From Pseudaeromonas sp963677375 (GTDB lineage Bacteria; Pseudomonadota; Gammaproteobacteria; Enterobacterales; Aeromonadaceae), in contig CAXXIF010000009.1 in NCBI GenBank assembly GCA_963677375.2, positions 124,001 to 188,000 on the forward strand: a stretch of 64,000 nt of DNA, written 5' to 3'. The translations under genes and the position numbers were made by a program. Below the pieces are notes generated by a model. The model made no database searches, had not been told where the DNA came from, and saw only the letters and a list, made by a program, of their open reading frames with translations. Shown here piece by piece: positions 39,129 to 48,443 of the stretch. How positions within the stretch are numbered: the stretch's first letter is position 1; each line of letters starts with the position of its first letter.

Positions 39129-40259
39129 TCATGCGTGATCGGGCATGCCCTTGTCGATACAGCGGATCAGGCGTTCCGTTTTGAGTGAGCGTGGACTCAA
39201 GGTCCGTTTGCGCTCCTGTTCCTGCAATGCCCAGATGATGTGTTCCTGTACTAGCGCTGAACTCGTGTCTCGCTGATCCGCCAATGCCGAGACAATCGCT
39301 GACGAGTATGGCGCGTTGCCTAAGGCAACGGCAAGATTTCGTTGCCATTTTTCAAATCCGATGCGACGGATCGGGCTCCCTTCGGTCCGTTGCAAAAACT
39401 GGGTCTCGCTCCATTGCCAGAGCATCAGCAGCTCAGGAGCAAGCAGCTCCTGGCGCGCGGCAAAGTCTGTTTCTGGACTGGTATGAGCATAGCGATTCCA
39501 GGGGCAGATCAGTTGGCAATCGTCGCAACCATAAATGCGATTGCCCATCAGCGGTCGCAGCTCCAGAGGAATGGAGCCTGCATATTCTATGGTGAGATAG
39601 GAGATACAGCGTCGTGCATCGACGGTGTAGGGAGCCACAATGGCTGCGGTCGGGCAGATGGTCATGCAAGCTACACAGTTGCCGCAGCTACCGCCGGTCG
39701 GAGCATCCGCCGGCAGTGGCAGATCGACCAGTAATTCTCCCAAAAAGAAGAAGGAACCTGCCTGCTCATGCAACAGCAACGAATGCTTTCCCACCCAACC
39801 CAGTCCGGCGTTCGCCGCCAATGGGCGCTCCAGTAGCGGCGCTGAGTCGACAAACGGCCGCGCGCCCAGCTCACCAATGGCTTGCTCGATGCGTTGTGCC
39901 AGCTGCTTGAGTCGCTGGCGTAACACCTTGTGATAATCCCGGCCCAACGCGTAGCGGCTGATATAGCCTCGTTCGGGCTGGCTCAAGGTGTGGGCTATGC
40001 TGGCTCCTGGAGGGAGGTAGTTCATCCGTACCGAGACCACGGCACGGGTTCCCGGTTGCAGTTCTGCGGGTCTGGCGCGCATCATGCCGTGGCGTGCCAT
40101 ATACTCCATATCACCGTGATGGCCCGCATCCAGCCAAGCTTGCAGGCGCGGCTCTTCATCACTCAGATCAATTCCGGTGATGCCAGTCTGGTCGAAACCT
40201 AGCTCACGTCCCCAGAGCTTGATATCGTGGGCCAGTTTCTCAAGTTGTTGGGATGTCAT
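39129..40259 (-). CDS. queG: Epoxyqueuosine reductase
   Basis: QueG performs the last step of queuosine synthesis, reducing epoxyqueuosine in tRNA wobble positions, using cobalamin and two [4Fe-4S] clusters. The 376-residue product has GRDYHKVLRQRL, DSAPLLERPLAANAGLGWVGK, the cluster motifs CGNCVACMTICPTAAI and CDDCQLICPWN, and a C-terminal HEAT-like region. The ATG at 40259 fits the family start (MTSQQLEKLAHDIKLWGRELGF); ATG 40268 is an alternative. Its start codon shares the CATG palindrome with that of nnr on the other strand. Confidence 0.94.
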   Translation of the reverse strand: MTSQQLEKLAHDIKLWGRELGFDQTGITGIDLSDEEPRLQAWLDAGHHGDMEYMARHGMMRARPAELQPGTRAVVSVRMNYLPPGASIAHTLSQPERGYISRYALGRDYHKVLRQRLKQLAQRIEQAIGELGARPFVDSAPLLERPLAANAGLGWVGKHSLLLHEQAGSFFFLGELLVDLPLPADAPTGGSCGNCVACMTICPTAAIVAPYTVDARRCISYLTIEYAGSIPLELRPLMGNRIYGCDDCQLICPWNRYAHTSPETDFAARQELLAPELLMLWQWSETQFLQRTEGSPIRRIGFEKWQRNLAVALGNAPYSSAIVSALADQRDTSSALVQEHIIWALQEQERKRTLSPRSLKTERLIRCIDKGMPDHA

Positions 40260-41796
40260 GACTTCCATACTCAGTAATTCACAACCCACTCTAGCATATC
40301 GCCTCTGCACTCCAGAGCAGATCCGCATGCTGGAGCAGCAGCTGGCCCTGAGCACTCCCGAGGGTTTGTATGGGCTGATGGAACAAGCTGGAGCCGTTTT
40401 GGATGGGTATCTGCAGCAGCATTGGCCCCATGCTCGGTTAGTCCGGATCTTCTGTGGTCAGGGTAACAATGGTGGCGATGGGTATGTGCTGGCGCGCCTG
40501 GTGCAACAACGAGGCGTCAGGGTTCAACTGTTCGCTCTGGGGCCGCCCAAACCTCGGACCGAAGCCGCTCGTGCTTGCCAGTTGTGGCTTGCAGCGGGGG
40601 GGCAGATACAGACCTTTCCTCCCGAGACGACCGATGGCGCTCTGGAGCCCGACCTGCTGGTGGATGCTTTACTGGGTATTGGCCCTGAGACTGAGTTACA
40701 TGGTCCTGTGCTGACGTGGATTGACTATTTGAACCAGCAAGTTACTCCTGTGCTGGCGGTTGATTTGCCCAGCGGACTGCATGCCAGAACAGGCGCTGAG
40801 CTGGGCGCTGCGGTCAAGGCAGGCCGGACCCTGAGCTTCGTGGCGGTGAAACCCGGTTTGTTGACCGGGCAGGGGCCTGCACTGGTCGGTCAGTTGACAT
40901 TGCACTCGCTGGGGGCCGAGGCGGTCAAACTTCATGAAGATGAACTGGATGATGGACAGATGCGGCTGGCTTGGGTGGACTACCCGGTGGCTCAACACTC
41001 TCTGACGCCGCGCTCCCGGACGGCGCATAAGGGAAATTGCGGACGAGTATTGCTGCTGGGCGGTGGTTTAGGTATGCCGGGAGCTATCCGTCTGGCGGCC
41101 GAGGCGGCTTTGCGTGCCGGGGCCGGGCTGGTGAAGATTGCCTCTCGTCAGGAACACCAAGGAATGGTGCTGGCGGGTCGACCAGAATTGATGTGGGCGA
41201 CGGCTGGAGCGGAGAATACGGATTATATTACCTCGGCAGCTTGGGCGACGGTCCGGGTGCTAGGGCCTGGATTGGGGCTGGAGCCCTGGGCACGGACTAT
41301 ATGGGCCACACAGCTTGCGCTCCCAGGTCCCATAGTGCTGGATGCCGATGGACTGAACCTGCTCGCCGAGTCGCCATTACATCGGGATAATTGGGTGCTC
41401 ACCCCCCATCCAGGAGAAGCTGCGCGCTTGCTTGCCTGTTCGATTACTGAGGTGGAACAGGATCGTTTTCTGGCGGTGCGCCGCCTGCAACAGCAATATG
41501 GTGGTGTCGTGCTGCTCAAGGGGGCGGGAACCCTGGTCTGTGATGGCCAAACCACTTGGTTGTGTCAGGAAGGTAACCCAGGAATGGCCAGTGGCGGCAT
41601 GGGTGATCTGTTATCTGGTATAATCGCCGCTCTTTGGGGACAGGGATTGGCGATGGCGACTGCGGCGTGGGTCGGTGTCTGTATTCACGGCGAAGCTGCG
41701 GATTGTGCGGCATTGGCTGGGGAACGTGGCATGTTGGCGTCAGATCTGCTTCCCTTTATTCGTCGATTGGTTAATCCTGCGGAAGCATCTGGATGA
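40258..41796 (+). CDS. nnr: Bifunctional NAD(P)HX epimerase / dehydratase
   Basis: Nnr repairs hydrated NADH and NADPH: the N-terminal YjeF_N domain interconverts R and S forms and the C-terminal domain dehydrates the S form with ADP. The 512-residue product (E. coli 515) shows GQGNNGGDGYVLARL and VDLPSGL in the first half, and ITPHPGEAARLL-like LTPHPGEAARLLACS and NPGMASGGMGDLLSGI in the second. It starts the nnr-tsaE-amiB-mutL-miaA-hfq-hflX-hflK-hflC run and overlaps tsaE by four bases. The ribosome site (GGGA) is weak. Confidence 0.95.
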   Translation: MTSILSNSQPTLAYRLCTPEQIRMLEQQLALSTPEGLYGLMEQAGAVLDGYLQQHWPHARLVRIFCGQGNNGGDGYVLARLVQQRGVRVQLFALGPPKPRTEAARACQLWLAAGGQIQTFPPETTDGALEPDLLVDALLGIGPETELHGPVLTWIDYLNQQVTPVLAVDLPSGLHARTGAELGAAVKAGRTLSFVAVKPGLLTGQGPALVGQLTLHSLGAEAVKLHEDELDDGQMRLAWVDYPVAQHSLTPRSRTAHKGNCGRVLLLGGGLGMPGAIRLAAEAALRAGAGLVKIASRQEHQGMVLAGRPELMWATAGAENTDYITSAAWATVRVLGPGLGLEPWARTIWATQLALPGPIVLDADGLNLLAESPLHRDNWVLTPHPGEAARLLACSITEVEQDRFLAVRRLQQQYGGVVLLKGAGTLVCDGQTTWLCQEGNPGMASGGMGDLLSGIIAALWGQGLAMATAAWVGVCIHGEAADCAALAGERGMLASDLLPFIRRLVNPAEASG

Positions 41797-42251
41797 GTAT
41801 TGAACATATCGAGGTATTGCTTGATGAAGAGGCTACCTTAGCGTTTGGGAAACGACTGGCGGCCGCTTGTCAAAGTGCGGCCGTTTTTTTCCTGCATGGC
41901 GAGCTGGGCGCCGGGAAGACGACCTTGACCCGAGGCTTTGTGCAAGCACTTGGACATGAAGGGCGGGTCAAGAGTCCAACCTATACTCTGGTCGAAGCGT
42001 ATGAATTACCGACTTGGCAGGTGTATCATTTCGATCTATATCGCTTGGCTGATCCGGAAGAGCTGGAGTTTATGGGCATTCGTGATTATTTTGGCCCCGA
42101 TTGCCTATGCTTGGTCGAATGGCCAGACAAAGGGGAAGGCTGGTTACCACCGCCGGACCTGGACATCACACTGACGTATGTGGGAGAGCAGCGCGAGATC
42201 CACGTGCGTGGCTGTAGTCCCAAGGGTGAATCCATATTGAGATCTCTGTAA
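41793..42251 (+). CDS. tsaE: tRNA threonylcarbamoyladenosine biosynthesis ATPase TsaE
   Basis: TsaE is the ATPase that works with TsaB, TsaC and TsaD to make t6A37 in ANN-decoding tRNAs. The 152-residue product has a Walker A motif HGELGAGKTTLTRGF, then VKSPTYTLVEAYE, YHFDLYRLADPEELE and LVEWPDKGEGWLP, all diagnostic. It overlaps nnr by ATGA and is followed five bases later by amiB. Confidence 0.96.
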   Translation: MSIEHIEVLLDEEATLAFGKRLAAACQSAAVFFLHGELGAGKTTLTRGFVQALGHEGRVKSPTYTLVEAYELPTWQVYHFDLYRLADPEELEFMGIRDYFGPDCLCLVEWPDKGEGWLPPPDLDITLTYVGEQREIHVRGCSPKGESILRSL

Positions 42252-42256
42252 TTACT

Positions 42257-43927
42257 GTGAATAAATATCTGATCAGTTGTTTGCTTTGCCTGATGGCATT
42301 GCCAGTTTGGGCAAATCAACTCAAAAGTTTGCGCGTGGCTCCGACCGAAGAAAAGACCCGGGTGGTCTTTGATTTGACGTCGGCACCCGCCTACAGCTAT
42401 TCCCTGAGCGGGAGTCACCTCACCATTGATATCCAGTCTGTCACGGCTTCGCAGGCGAATCTGGAACGGCAGGGTGCCAAGCTAGGCCCGGTTATTCATT
42501 CGATTCATCGTCTCAATGCGCCTTCTGACGGCAGGTTGCAACTGGTGTTTGAACTCAATGGCAGTGTGAAACCGCAAATTTTCACCCTACAACCGCAACA
42601 GCGCTATGGACACCGTCTGGTGCTGGATTTCCTGCATCGGGATTTGACTTCCATTGCCTCACCCTCGAAATCGACGCCAACCAGCGAACCGGTAAAGGGA
42701 GCTGGTTCGACGAGTACCCGAACCACCACTGTGGCCGCAACCGCCAGCCGTAGCGGTGCCTCTGTGAGTAGCGCATCCGCGATGTCATCCCGAGCCGGGA
42801 ACTCCGGCAAGCCCACGGCGGGTCGAATCATCGCGATGAGCGAGTTTTCTCCCGGGCCAACTCAACCCAAGTCGAAGCCGGGTGAGATTGCTATCAAGGA
42901 AGAGACTATTTCATCGCAAGTCCGGCCTGTCTCTTCCAGTGTATCCAGCCCGGTGTCGAACAGTGTCCAGCAACGGTTACCGGAAACGAAAGCCGTACCC
43001 GTTGAACGCAGTAATAGCGGTACCGTTGTGATTGCGGTCGATGCTGGTCATGGTGGCAAGGACCCAGGTGCAATTGGGCCTCAGGGGACTCATGAGAAAA
43101 ATGTCACTCTGGCGGTGGCGAGGGAACTGGCGGCCCTGATCAATCGGCAACCCGGGATGCAGGCGGTGATGACGCGGACAGGAGACTACTTTGTCGATCT
43201 GGATGCTCGTTCGGAAATCGCGCGTCGTCATAAGGCGCAATTGTTAATTTCGATCCACGCCGACAGTGTCGACAATGGGACGGCTCGCGGCGCTTCAGTT
43301 TGGATACTCTCCAACAAGCGGGTGGATCGCGAGATGAATAAGCTACTGGAACAGCAGGATAAGCATACTCAGCTATTAGGCGGGGCCGGCAAGGTGATTG
43401 CCGAGGCTGAACCCAATCCTTACCTGGCGCAGACCATTCTCGATCTCTCCTGGGATAACTCACGGAGCGAGGGGTACAACATTGGTGAAGAGGTTTTGGA
43501 CCAGATTGGTCGCGTGGCTCGCCTACATAAATCGAAGCCGGTACATGCCAGTCTGGCGGTACTCAAGGCTCCGGACATTCCATCCTTGCTGATAGAGACG
43601 GGTTTCATTTCCAACAATCTGGAAGAAAAACAGCTTGCATCGCATGCGTACCAGCGACAGATCGCCACTGCTATTTTCCGCGGCGTTCGTGGTTACTATG
43701 CGGATAATGCTTCCGACGCCGGGATGCGTGTCGCCAGCCAGCCCGTTACCGATAAAACCCAGGGTAACCAGGGAACCGGCTCGATTCGCCATGTTGTGGC
43801 GTCGGGCGAAAGCCTGTCCGGCCTAGCCCTGCAGTATGGTGTTTCGAAACGCCGGTTACGGGATCACAACAGTCTGAAATCCGAGAACTTGCTGATTGGG
43901 CAGGTGATCTATATCCCTGCCAGCTAA
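42257..43927 (+). CDS. amiB: N-acetylmuramoyl-L-alanine amidase AmiB with C-terminal LysM
   Basis: AmiB cleaves septal peptidoglycan in the periplasm so that daughter cells separate, under control of EnvC/NlpD-type activators. The 556-residue product has a signal peptide ending LPVWA, an AMIN domain (about 20-120), a long Ser/Thr/Pro-rich linker (about 130-250), an Amidase_3 domain with AVDAGHGGKDPGA, the zinc-site ISIHADS and LIETGFISN, and a LysM domain at the end. E. coli AmiB lacks the LysM and is about 110 residues shorter. The start is a GTG at 42257. mutL follows after one base. Confidence 0.94.
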   Translation: MNKYLISCLLCLMALPVWANQLKSLRVAPTEEKTRVVFDLTSAPAYSYSLSGSHLTIDIQSVTASQANLERQGAKLGPVIHSIHRLNAPSDGRLQLVFELNGSVKPQIFTLQPQQRYGHRLVLDFLHRDLTSIASPSKSTPTSEPVKGAGSTSTRTTTVAATASRSGASVSSASAMSSRAGNSGKPTAGRIIAMSEFSPGPTQPKSKPGEIAIKEETISSQVRPVSSSVSSPVSNSVQQRLPETKAVPVERSNSGTVVIAVDAGHGGKDPGAIGPQGTHEKNVTLAVARELAALINRQPGMQAVMTRTGDYFVDLDARSEIARRHKAQLLISIHADSVDNGTARGASVWILSNKRVDREMNKLLEQQDKHTQLLGGAGKVIAEAEPNPYLAQTILDLSWDNSRSEGYNIGEEVLDQIGRVARLHKSKPVHASLAVLKAPDIPSLLIETGFISNNLEEKQLASHAYQRQIATAIFRGVRGYYADNASDAGMRVASQPVTDKTQGNQGTGSIRHVVASGESLSGLALQYGVSKRRLRDHNSLKSENLLIGQVIYIPAS

Positions 43928-43928
43928 G

Positions 43929-45779
43929 ATGCCGATCCGTATTCTACCTCCTATTTTGGCTAACCAGATCGCGGCTGGTGAGGTCGTTGAACGTCCAGCC
44001 TCTGTAATCAAGGAGTTGGTGGAAAACAGCCTGGATGCGGGGGCCTCCCGCATCGAGATCGAGCTGGAAAAAGGTGGCTGCAAGCTGATCCGTATCCGGG
44101 ATAATGGCAGTGGCATTCCTCAGTCTGATTTGGCCTTGGCTCTGGCGCGTCATGCGACCTCCAAGGTCAGTACTCTGGACGATCTGGAGGCCATCTGCAG
44201 TCTAGGGTTTCGCGGTGAGGCTCTGGCTTCTATCAGCTCGGTGTCACGGCTGACACTCACTTCCCGAACCGCTGAACAGAGCGAAGCCTGGCAAGCCATG
44301 GCTGAGGGGCGGGACATGGAGGTACAGGTTCGACCGGCAGCCCATCCTGTCGGTACCACCCTTGACGTGAGCGATCTGTTTTTCAATACGCCAGCCCGGC
44401 GCAAATTTCTGCGCAGTGAGAAAACCGAATACGCTCATATTGATGAGCTGATCCGTCGATTGGCGCTCAGCCGGTTTGATGTGACTTTTTTGCTCAAACA
44501 TAACGGTAAGCTGGTTCGCCAATATCGGAGTGCGGTGAGTGACGAGGAGCAGTTGCGTCGCGTCGCGAGTGCCTGTGGCAACAGTTTTCTGAGCGAAGCC
44601 ATCCGTATTCGCAGCGATCATCTGGGATTGACGTTGCAGGGGTGGTTGCTGCCGCCTGCGCGGCATACGGATTCCACGCCAGAGATTCAATATTGTTACG
44701 TCAATGGCCGCGTGATGCGCGACAAATTGATCAATCATGCCATCCGGCAGGGGTATCTCGAGGCTCTGGGCGTGGAGTGTGCGCCCTCATTTGTCCTGTA
44801 TCTGACTCTGGACCCTCATCAGGTGGATGTGAATGTGCATCCGGCTAAACATGAAGTCCGCTTTCACGAGTCCCGGCTGGTACATGATTTTGTCGTCGGC
44901 GTAGTGCGTGACGGGCTCCAGCAAGGTTTTTCCATTTCGCATCCGGTCTCTATGGATGGTTCGCTCGGAACGGATGGTTCACTCGAGGAGGCGGAGTCGC
45001 TCTCCTCCGGTCCGGCAACTGCGGCAATTCCGACGACTTCTACGGTGCGAGAGCAGCCTGCGGGTAGTTACACGCCATCGCTGATGCGGACTCGGGAACA
45101 CGGTTATCAGCATACGGCAGCGCCTGTGGGTGTTACTCCGTTGGCGGCACAGGGGTATCAGGCGTTGATGACGCCACTGGCCATTCCTGCATCGACTCCC
45201 TCGTCATCTGCCGAATCCTCTTCGCAGCGTTGTCGCGCTTTGTTGTTCGTGCATCCACAGATTGTGCTAGTGCAGCAGGGAGCCGAATTACGACTGCTCA
45301 ACGTGGCACAGGCTGAGCGGGCGTTGCAGGCTCGTCGCATCAGGCTGCAATTGGCTGCTGGTCTGACGGCTCAACCCTTACTGATGCCGGTGAGTGTCAC
45401 ACTGGAGCCGGAACTCCGCACCTGCCTCGAGGCCCGTGCGGAGTGGGTGGCGCGATTGGGTATCGAGTGGCGAGCGGGTCATGGGCGCTCCATTACCCTG
45501 TTGCGGGTTCCTGCAGCGCTGCGGCAGAGTAACCTGGTCGAGACCCTGGCTGAGTTACTGGTTCGCCTGATGGAGATTGATCAACAAGACCCCGAGCAGG
45601 AGGCCTTGTGTCTCTGGCTGGCCCACATGGCCCCCGGTAGACAAGATGGGTCTTTAACAACCGCCTCGCAGTTATTGAGGGAGATCGATGACGAATGGCC
45701 TGAGCTGTTTCAGCAACCCCAGATTGCCATCCCATTGCAATTGTCCCCCCTGATGGAGGAGTTATTACGCCATGAGTAA
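43929..45779 (+). CDS. mutL: DNA mismatch repair protein MutL
   Basis: MutL links mismatch recognition by MutS to strand cleavage by MutH and loading of UvrD. The 616-residue product (E. coli 615) has the GHKL ATPase motifs IAAGEVVERPASVIKELVEN, DNGSGIP, TSKVSTLDDLEAICSLGFRGEAL and GTTLDVSDLFFNTPARRKFL, a variable linker (about 335-430) and a C-terminal dimerisation domain. No DQHA(X)2E(X)4E endonuclease motif is seen, as in MutH-containing bacteria. It overlaps miaA by 8 bases. Confidence 0.97.
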   Translation: MPIRILPPILANQIAAGEVVERPASVIKELVENSLDAGASRIEIELEKGGCKLIRIRDNGSGIPQSDLALALARHATSKVSTLDDLEAICSLGFRGEALASISSVSRLTLTSRTAEQSEAWQAMAEGRDMEVQVRPAAHPVGTTLDVSDLFFNTPARRKFLRSEKTEYAHIDELIRRLALSRFDVTFLLKHNGKLVRQYRSAVSDEEQLRRVASACGNSFLSEAIRIRSDHLGLTLQGWLLPPARHTDSTPEIQYCYVNGRVMRDKLINHAIRQGYLEALGVECAPSFVLYLTLDPHQVDVNVHPAKHEVRFHESRLVHDFVVGVVRDGLQQGFSISHPVSMDGSLGTDGSLEEAESLSSGPATAAIPTTSTVREQPAGSYTPSLMRTREHGYQHTAAPVGVTPLAAQGYQALMTPLAIPASTPSSSAESSSQRCRALLFVHPQIVLVQQGAELRLLNVAQAERALQARRIRLQLAAGLTAQPLLMPVSVTLEPELRTCLEARAEWVARLGIEWRAGHGRSITLLRVPAALRQSNLVETLAELLVRLMEIDQQDPEQEALCLWLAHMAPGRQDGSLTTASQLLREIDDEWPELFQQPQIAIPLQLSPLMEELLRHE

Positions 45780-46701
45780 ACCTCGGGCTATTTTTTTGAT
45801 GGGGCCAACGGCCTCTGGCAAGAGCGCTCTGGCGATGGAGTTGGTGGCACGTTTACCATGCGACATCATCAGTGTGGATTCTGCATTGGTGTACCGGGGG
45901 ATGGACATAGGTACGGCCAAACCCACTAGTGCCGAGCTGGAACTGGCTCCCCATCGTCTACTGGATCTTCGAGACCCCTTGCAGTGCTATTCGGCCGCTG
46001 ACTTTTGTCAGGATGCCTTGCGTGAAATGGCTGCCATTACAGCGCAGGGGCGGATACCGCTGTTAGTTGGTGGGACCATGCTGTATTTCAAAGCATTATT
46101 GGAAGGGTTATCCCCATTACCAGAAGCCGATCCGCAGGTTCGAGCCGGCATTGAGGCTCAGGCCGCCGAACAGGGATGGGACTTCCTGCATCAGGAGTTG
46201 TGCCGGATTGATCCAGTAGCCGGCGCACGTATTCATCCTCATGATCCGCAACGCCTCTCTCGTGCATTGGAGGTTTTCCGGATCACAGGCAAAACCTTAA
46301 CCGAATTGACGCAGCAACAGGGCCCTGGGTTACCCTATCAGACCCTGCAATATGCGATTGCCCCCCATGATCGCAACCTGTTGCGGCAGCGGATTTCCGA
46401 GCGTTTTGATGCCATGCTGGCTCAGGGCTTCGAGAATGAGGTGCGGGGCTTGATGGCGCGAGGCGACTTGAAGGCTGATCTCCCCTCGATGCGTTGTGTG
46501 GGGTATCGACAAATGTGGGATTATTTGTCCGGGGTGATAGATTATGCAGAAATGCGTTATCGTGGCATCGTTGCCACCAACCAATTGGCGAAAAGACAGA
46601 TGACTTGGTTGAGAGGTTGGTCACATCCTTTGATTTGGCTGGAGACAGGAAGCCAGCTGAATCCTGATATGATTTTGCGCGACGTTGGTTCCTGTGAGTG
46701 A
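45772..46701 (+). CDS. miaA: tRNA dimethylallyltransferase
   Basis: MiaA transfers dimethylallyl to A37 of UNN-decoding tRNAs (i6A). The 309-residue product has the P-loop MGPTASGKSALA, SVDSALVYRGMDIGTAKP, LVGGTMLYFKALLEGL and the C-terminal QMWDYLSGVIDYAEM / ATNQLAKRQMTWLRGW blocks. It overlaps the end of mutL and carries the hfq promoter in its last codons. Confidence 0.97.
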   Translation: MSKPRAIFLMGPTASGKSALAMELVARLPCDIISVDSALVYRGMDIGTAKPTSAELELAPHRLLDLRDPLQCYSAADFCQDALREMAAITAQGRIPLLVGGTMLYFKALLEGLSPLPEADPQVRAGIEAQAAEQGWDFLHQELCRIDPVAGARIHPHDPQRLSRALEVFRITGKTLTELTQQQGPGLPYQTLQYAIAPHDRNLLRQRISERFDAMLAQGFENEVRGLMARGDLKADLPSMRCVGYRQMWDYLSGVIDYAEMRYRGIVATNQLAKRQMTWLRGWSHPLIWLETGSQLNPDMILRDVGSCE

Positions 46702-46713
46702 GCACGCTATAAT
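46685..46713 (+). promoter_or_regulatory. Candidate hfq promoter
   Basis: TTGGTT at 46685-46690 and a perfect TATAAT at 46708-46713 are 17 bp apart, overlapping the miaA stop and 64 bases before the hfq ATG. Separate hfq promoters in or after miaA are known in E. coli. Confidence 0.6.
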
Positions 46714-46776
46714 CGCTAACGTCTTGTTAAAGAAATGACAATAATTTAGTACTACAAAATATAAGGATTAAAACAT

Positions 46777-47034
46777 ATGGCTAAGGGGCAATCACTTCAG
46801 GATCCGTTTTTGAACGCTCTGCGTCGCGAACGTATTCCTGTTTCTATCTACCTGGTCAACGGTATCAAGCTGCAGGGGCAGATTGAATCATTTGACCAGT
46901 TTGTCATCCTGCTGAAGAACACGGTCAGCCAAATGGTCTACAAACACGCCATTTCCACCGTGGTTCCGGCTCGTGCCGTACCTCATCATCAGCATACTGG
47001 TGGTACTGGTGCCGATGAACAGAGTGAAGAGTGA
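46777..47034 (+). CDS. hfq: RNA chaperone Hfq
   Basis: Hfq is the Sm-like hexameric chaperone that pairs small RNAs with mRNAs. The 85-residue product begins MAKGQSLQDPFLNALRRERI and keeps PVSIYLVNGIKLQGQIESFD (Sm1) and VYKHAISTVVPAR (Sm2); the tail, HHQHTGGTGADEQSEE, is short compared with E. coli (102). TAAGGA lies upstream as ribosome site. Confidence 0.98.
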   Translation: MAKGQSLQDPFLNALRRERIPVSIYLVNGIKLQGQIESFDQFVILLKNTVSQMVYKHAISTVVPARAVPHHQHTGGTGADEQSEE

Positions 47035-47112
47035 TTCACTTCCAAACGCAGTCCACTGATCGCGCCGTGTGTTTTCTAGATAACGCCTTGTGTTTGTTTA
47101 AGGAGCATTTGC

Positions 47113-48399
47113 TTGTTTGACCGTTATGAAGCTGGCGAACAGGCCATTCTGGTTCACGTTGATTTCACGGATGAAGGTGCGCGCGAAGATCTGGCCGAGC
47201 TACAGATGTTAGTCAGCTCGGCTGGAGCGAATGTCCTGTCGGTTGTCACCTGCCGACGCAGTAATCCACAGCCAAAATTTTTCATCGGTACTGGTAAGGC
47301 GCAGGAAGTTGCGGCTGAAGTCAGAAGTCTGGGGGCCGATGTTGTCATCTTTAATCATGCTCTGACCCCGGCTCAGGAACGAAACCTCGAACGCTTGTTT
47401 GAGTGTCGGGTACTGGATCGAACAACGTTAATCCTTGATATTTTTGCCCAGCGAGCCCGAACCCATGAGGGTAAGTTGCAGGTCGAATTGGCCCAGCTCA
47501 AACATATTTCTTCCCGTTTGATTCGTGGTTGGACCCATCTTGAACGCCAAAAAGGCGGGATTGGTCTGCGTGGCCCTGGTGAAACCCAGCTGGAAACGGA
47601 CCGCCGTCTCATCCGAGAGCGAATCACCAATATTCTCAAGCGGTTGGAAAAGGTAGAAAAGCAGCGGGAGCAGGGACGTCGGGCGAGAATTCGAAACGAG
47701 ATCCCTGTAGTGTCGTTGGTGGGCTACACGAATGCCGGTAAATCCACCCTGTTTAATCGACTGACGCAATCGGATGTCTATGCCGCCGATCAGTTGTTTG
47801 CCACCTTGGACCCGACGCTGCGCCGGATTCAGGTCGAGGATGTGGGTACCGTCATCATGGCAGATACGGTTGGTTTTATCCGGCATTTACCCCATGATCT
47901 CGTGGCCGCGTTCAAGGCGACCTTGCAAGAGACGCGAGAAGCCGACTTACAACTGCATATCATCGATTGTGCCGACGAACGCTTGGAAGACAATGTTGCC
48001 CAGGTCGAATCTGTGCTTGAAGAGATTGAAGCGAACGATTTACCTCAGCTGTTGGTATACAACAAGGTAGATCTGCTGCCGGATGGCGCTCCTCGTCTGG
48101 AGCGTGATGACACCGGATGTCCTCGAGCCGTATGGCTTTCGGCCATGACTGGTGATGGTCTGGAGCTCTTGCTGCAAGTGATCAGTGAGTTATTGCTGCC
48201 GGGTATTGCCCAGCATTGCATTGAGTTACCCCCCTCTGCGGGACGATTGCGCAGTCTGTTTTACCAGATGAAGGCTATACAATCGGAACAGATTGCAGAG
48301 AATGGCAACCAGTTGCTGTCGATCCGCATGCCACAGAGCGACTGGAATCGCTTGTTGAAGCAGGAGGGCGAAGAGTTCTCCGCCTTTATTGTCAGCTAA
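47113..48399 (+). CDS. hflX: Ribosome-rescue GTPase HflX
   Basis: HflX is a GTPase that splits stalled or heat-damaged 70S ribosomes. The 428-residue product has the HflX domain with ILDIFAQRARTHEGKLQVEL and RGWTHLERQKGGIGLRGPGETQLE, and the P-loop GYTNAGKST at 204-212, then LFATLDPTLRRI and DTVGFIRHLPHDL. The start is a TTG at 47113, seven bases after AGGAG; the product begins MFDRYEAGEQAI, matching the E. coli start, so the rare start codon is well supported. Confidence 0.97.
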   Translation: MFDRYEAGEQAILVHVDFTDEGAREDLAELQMLVSSAGANVLSVVTCRRSNPQPKFFIGTGKAQEVAAEVRSLGADVVIFNHALTPAQERNLERLFECRVLDRTTLILDIFAQRARTHEGKLQVELAQLKHISSRLIRGWTHLERQKGGIGLRGPGETQLETDRRLIRERITNILKRLEKVEKQREQGRRARIRNEIPVVSLVGYTNAGKSTLFNRLTQSDVYAADQLFATLDPTLRRIQVEDVGTVIMADTVGFIRHLPHDLVAAFKATLQETREADLQLHIIDCADERLEDNVAQVESVLEEIEANDLPQLLVYNKVDLLPDGAPRLERDDTGCPRAVWLSAMTGDGLELLLQVISELLLPGIAQHCIELPPSAGRLRSLFYQMKAIQSEQIAENGNQLLSIRMPQSDWNRLLKQEGEEFSAFIVS

Positions 48400-48443
48400 T
48401 TGCTTGATAGAGTTTCATCAAACTACAAAAATTGGAGACGCCA

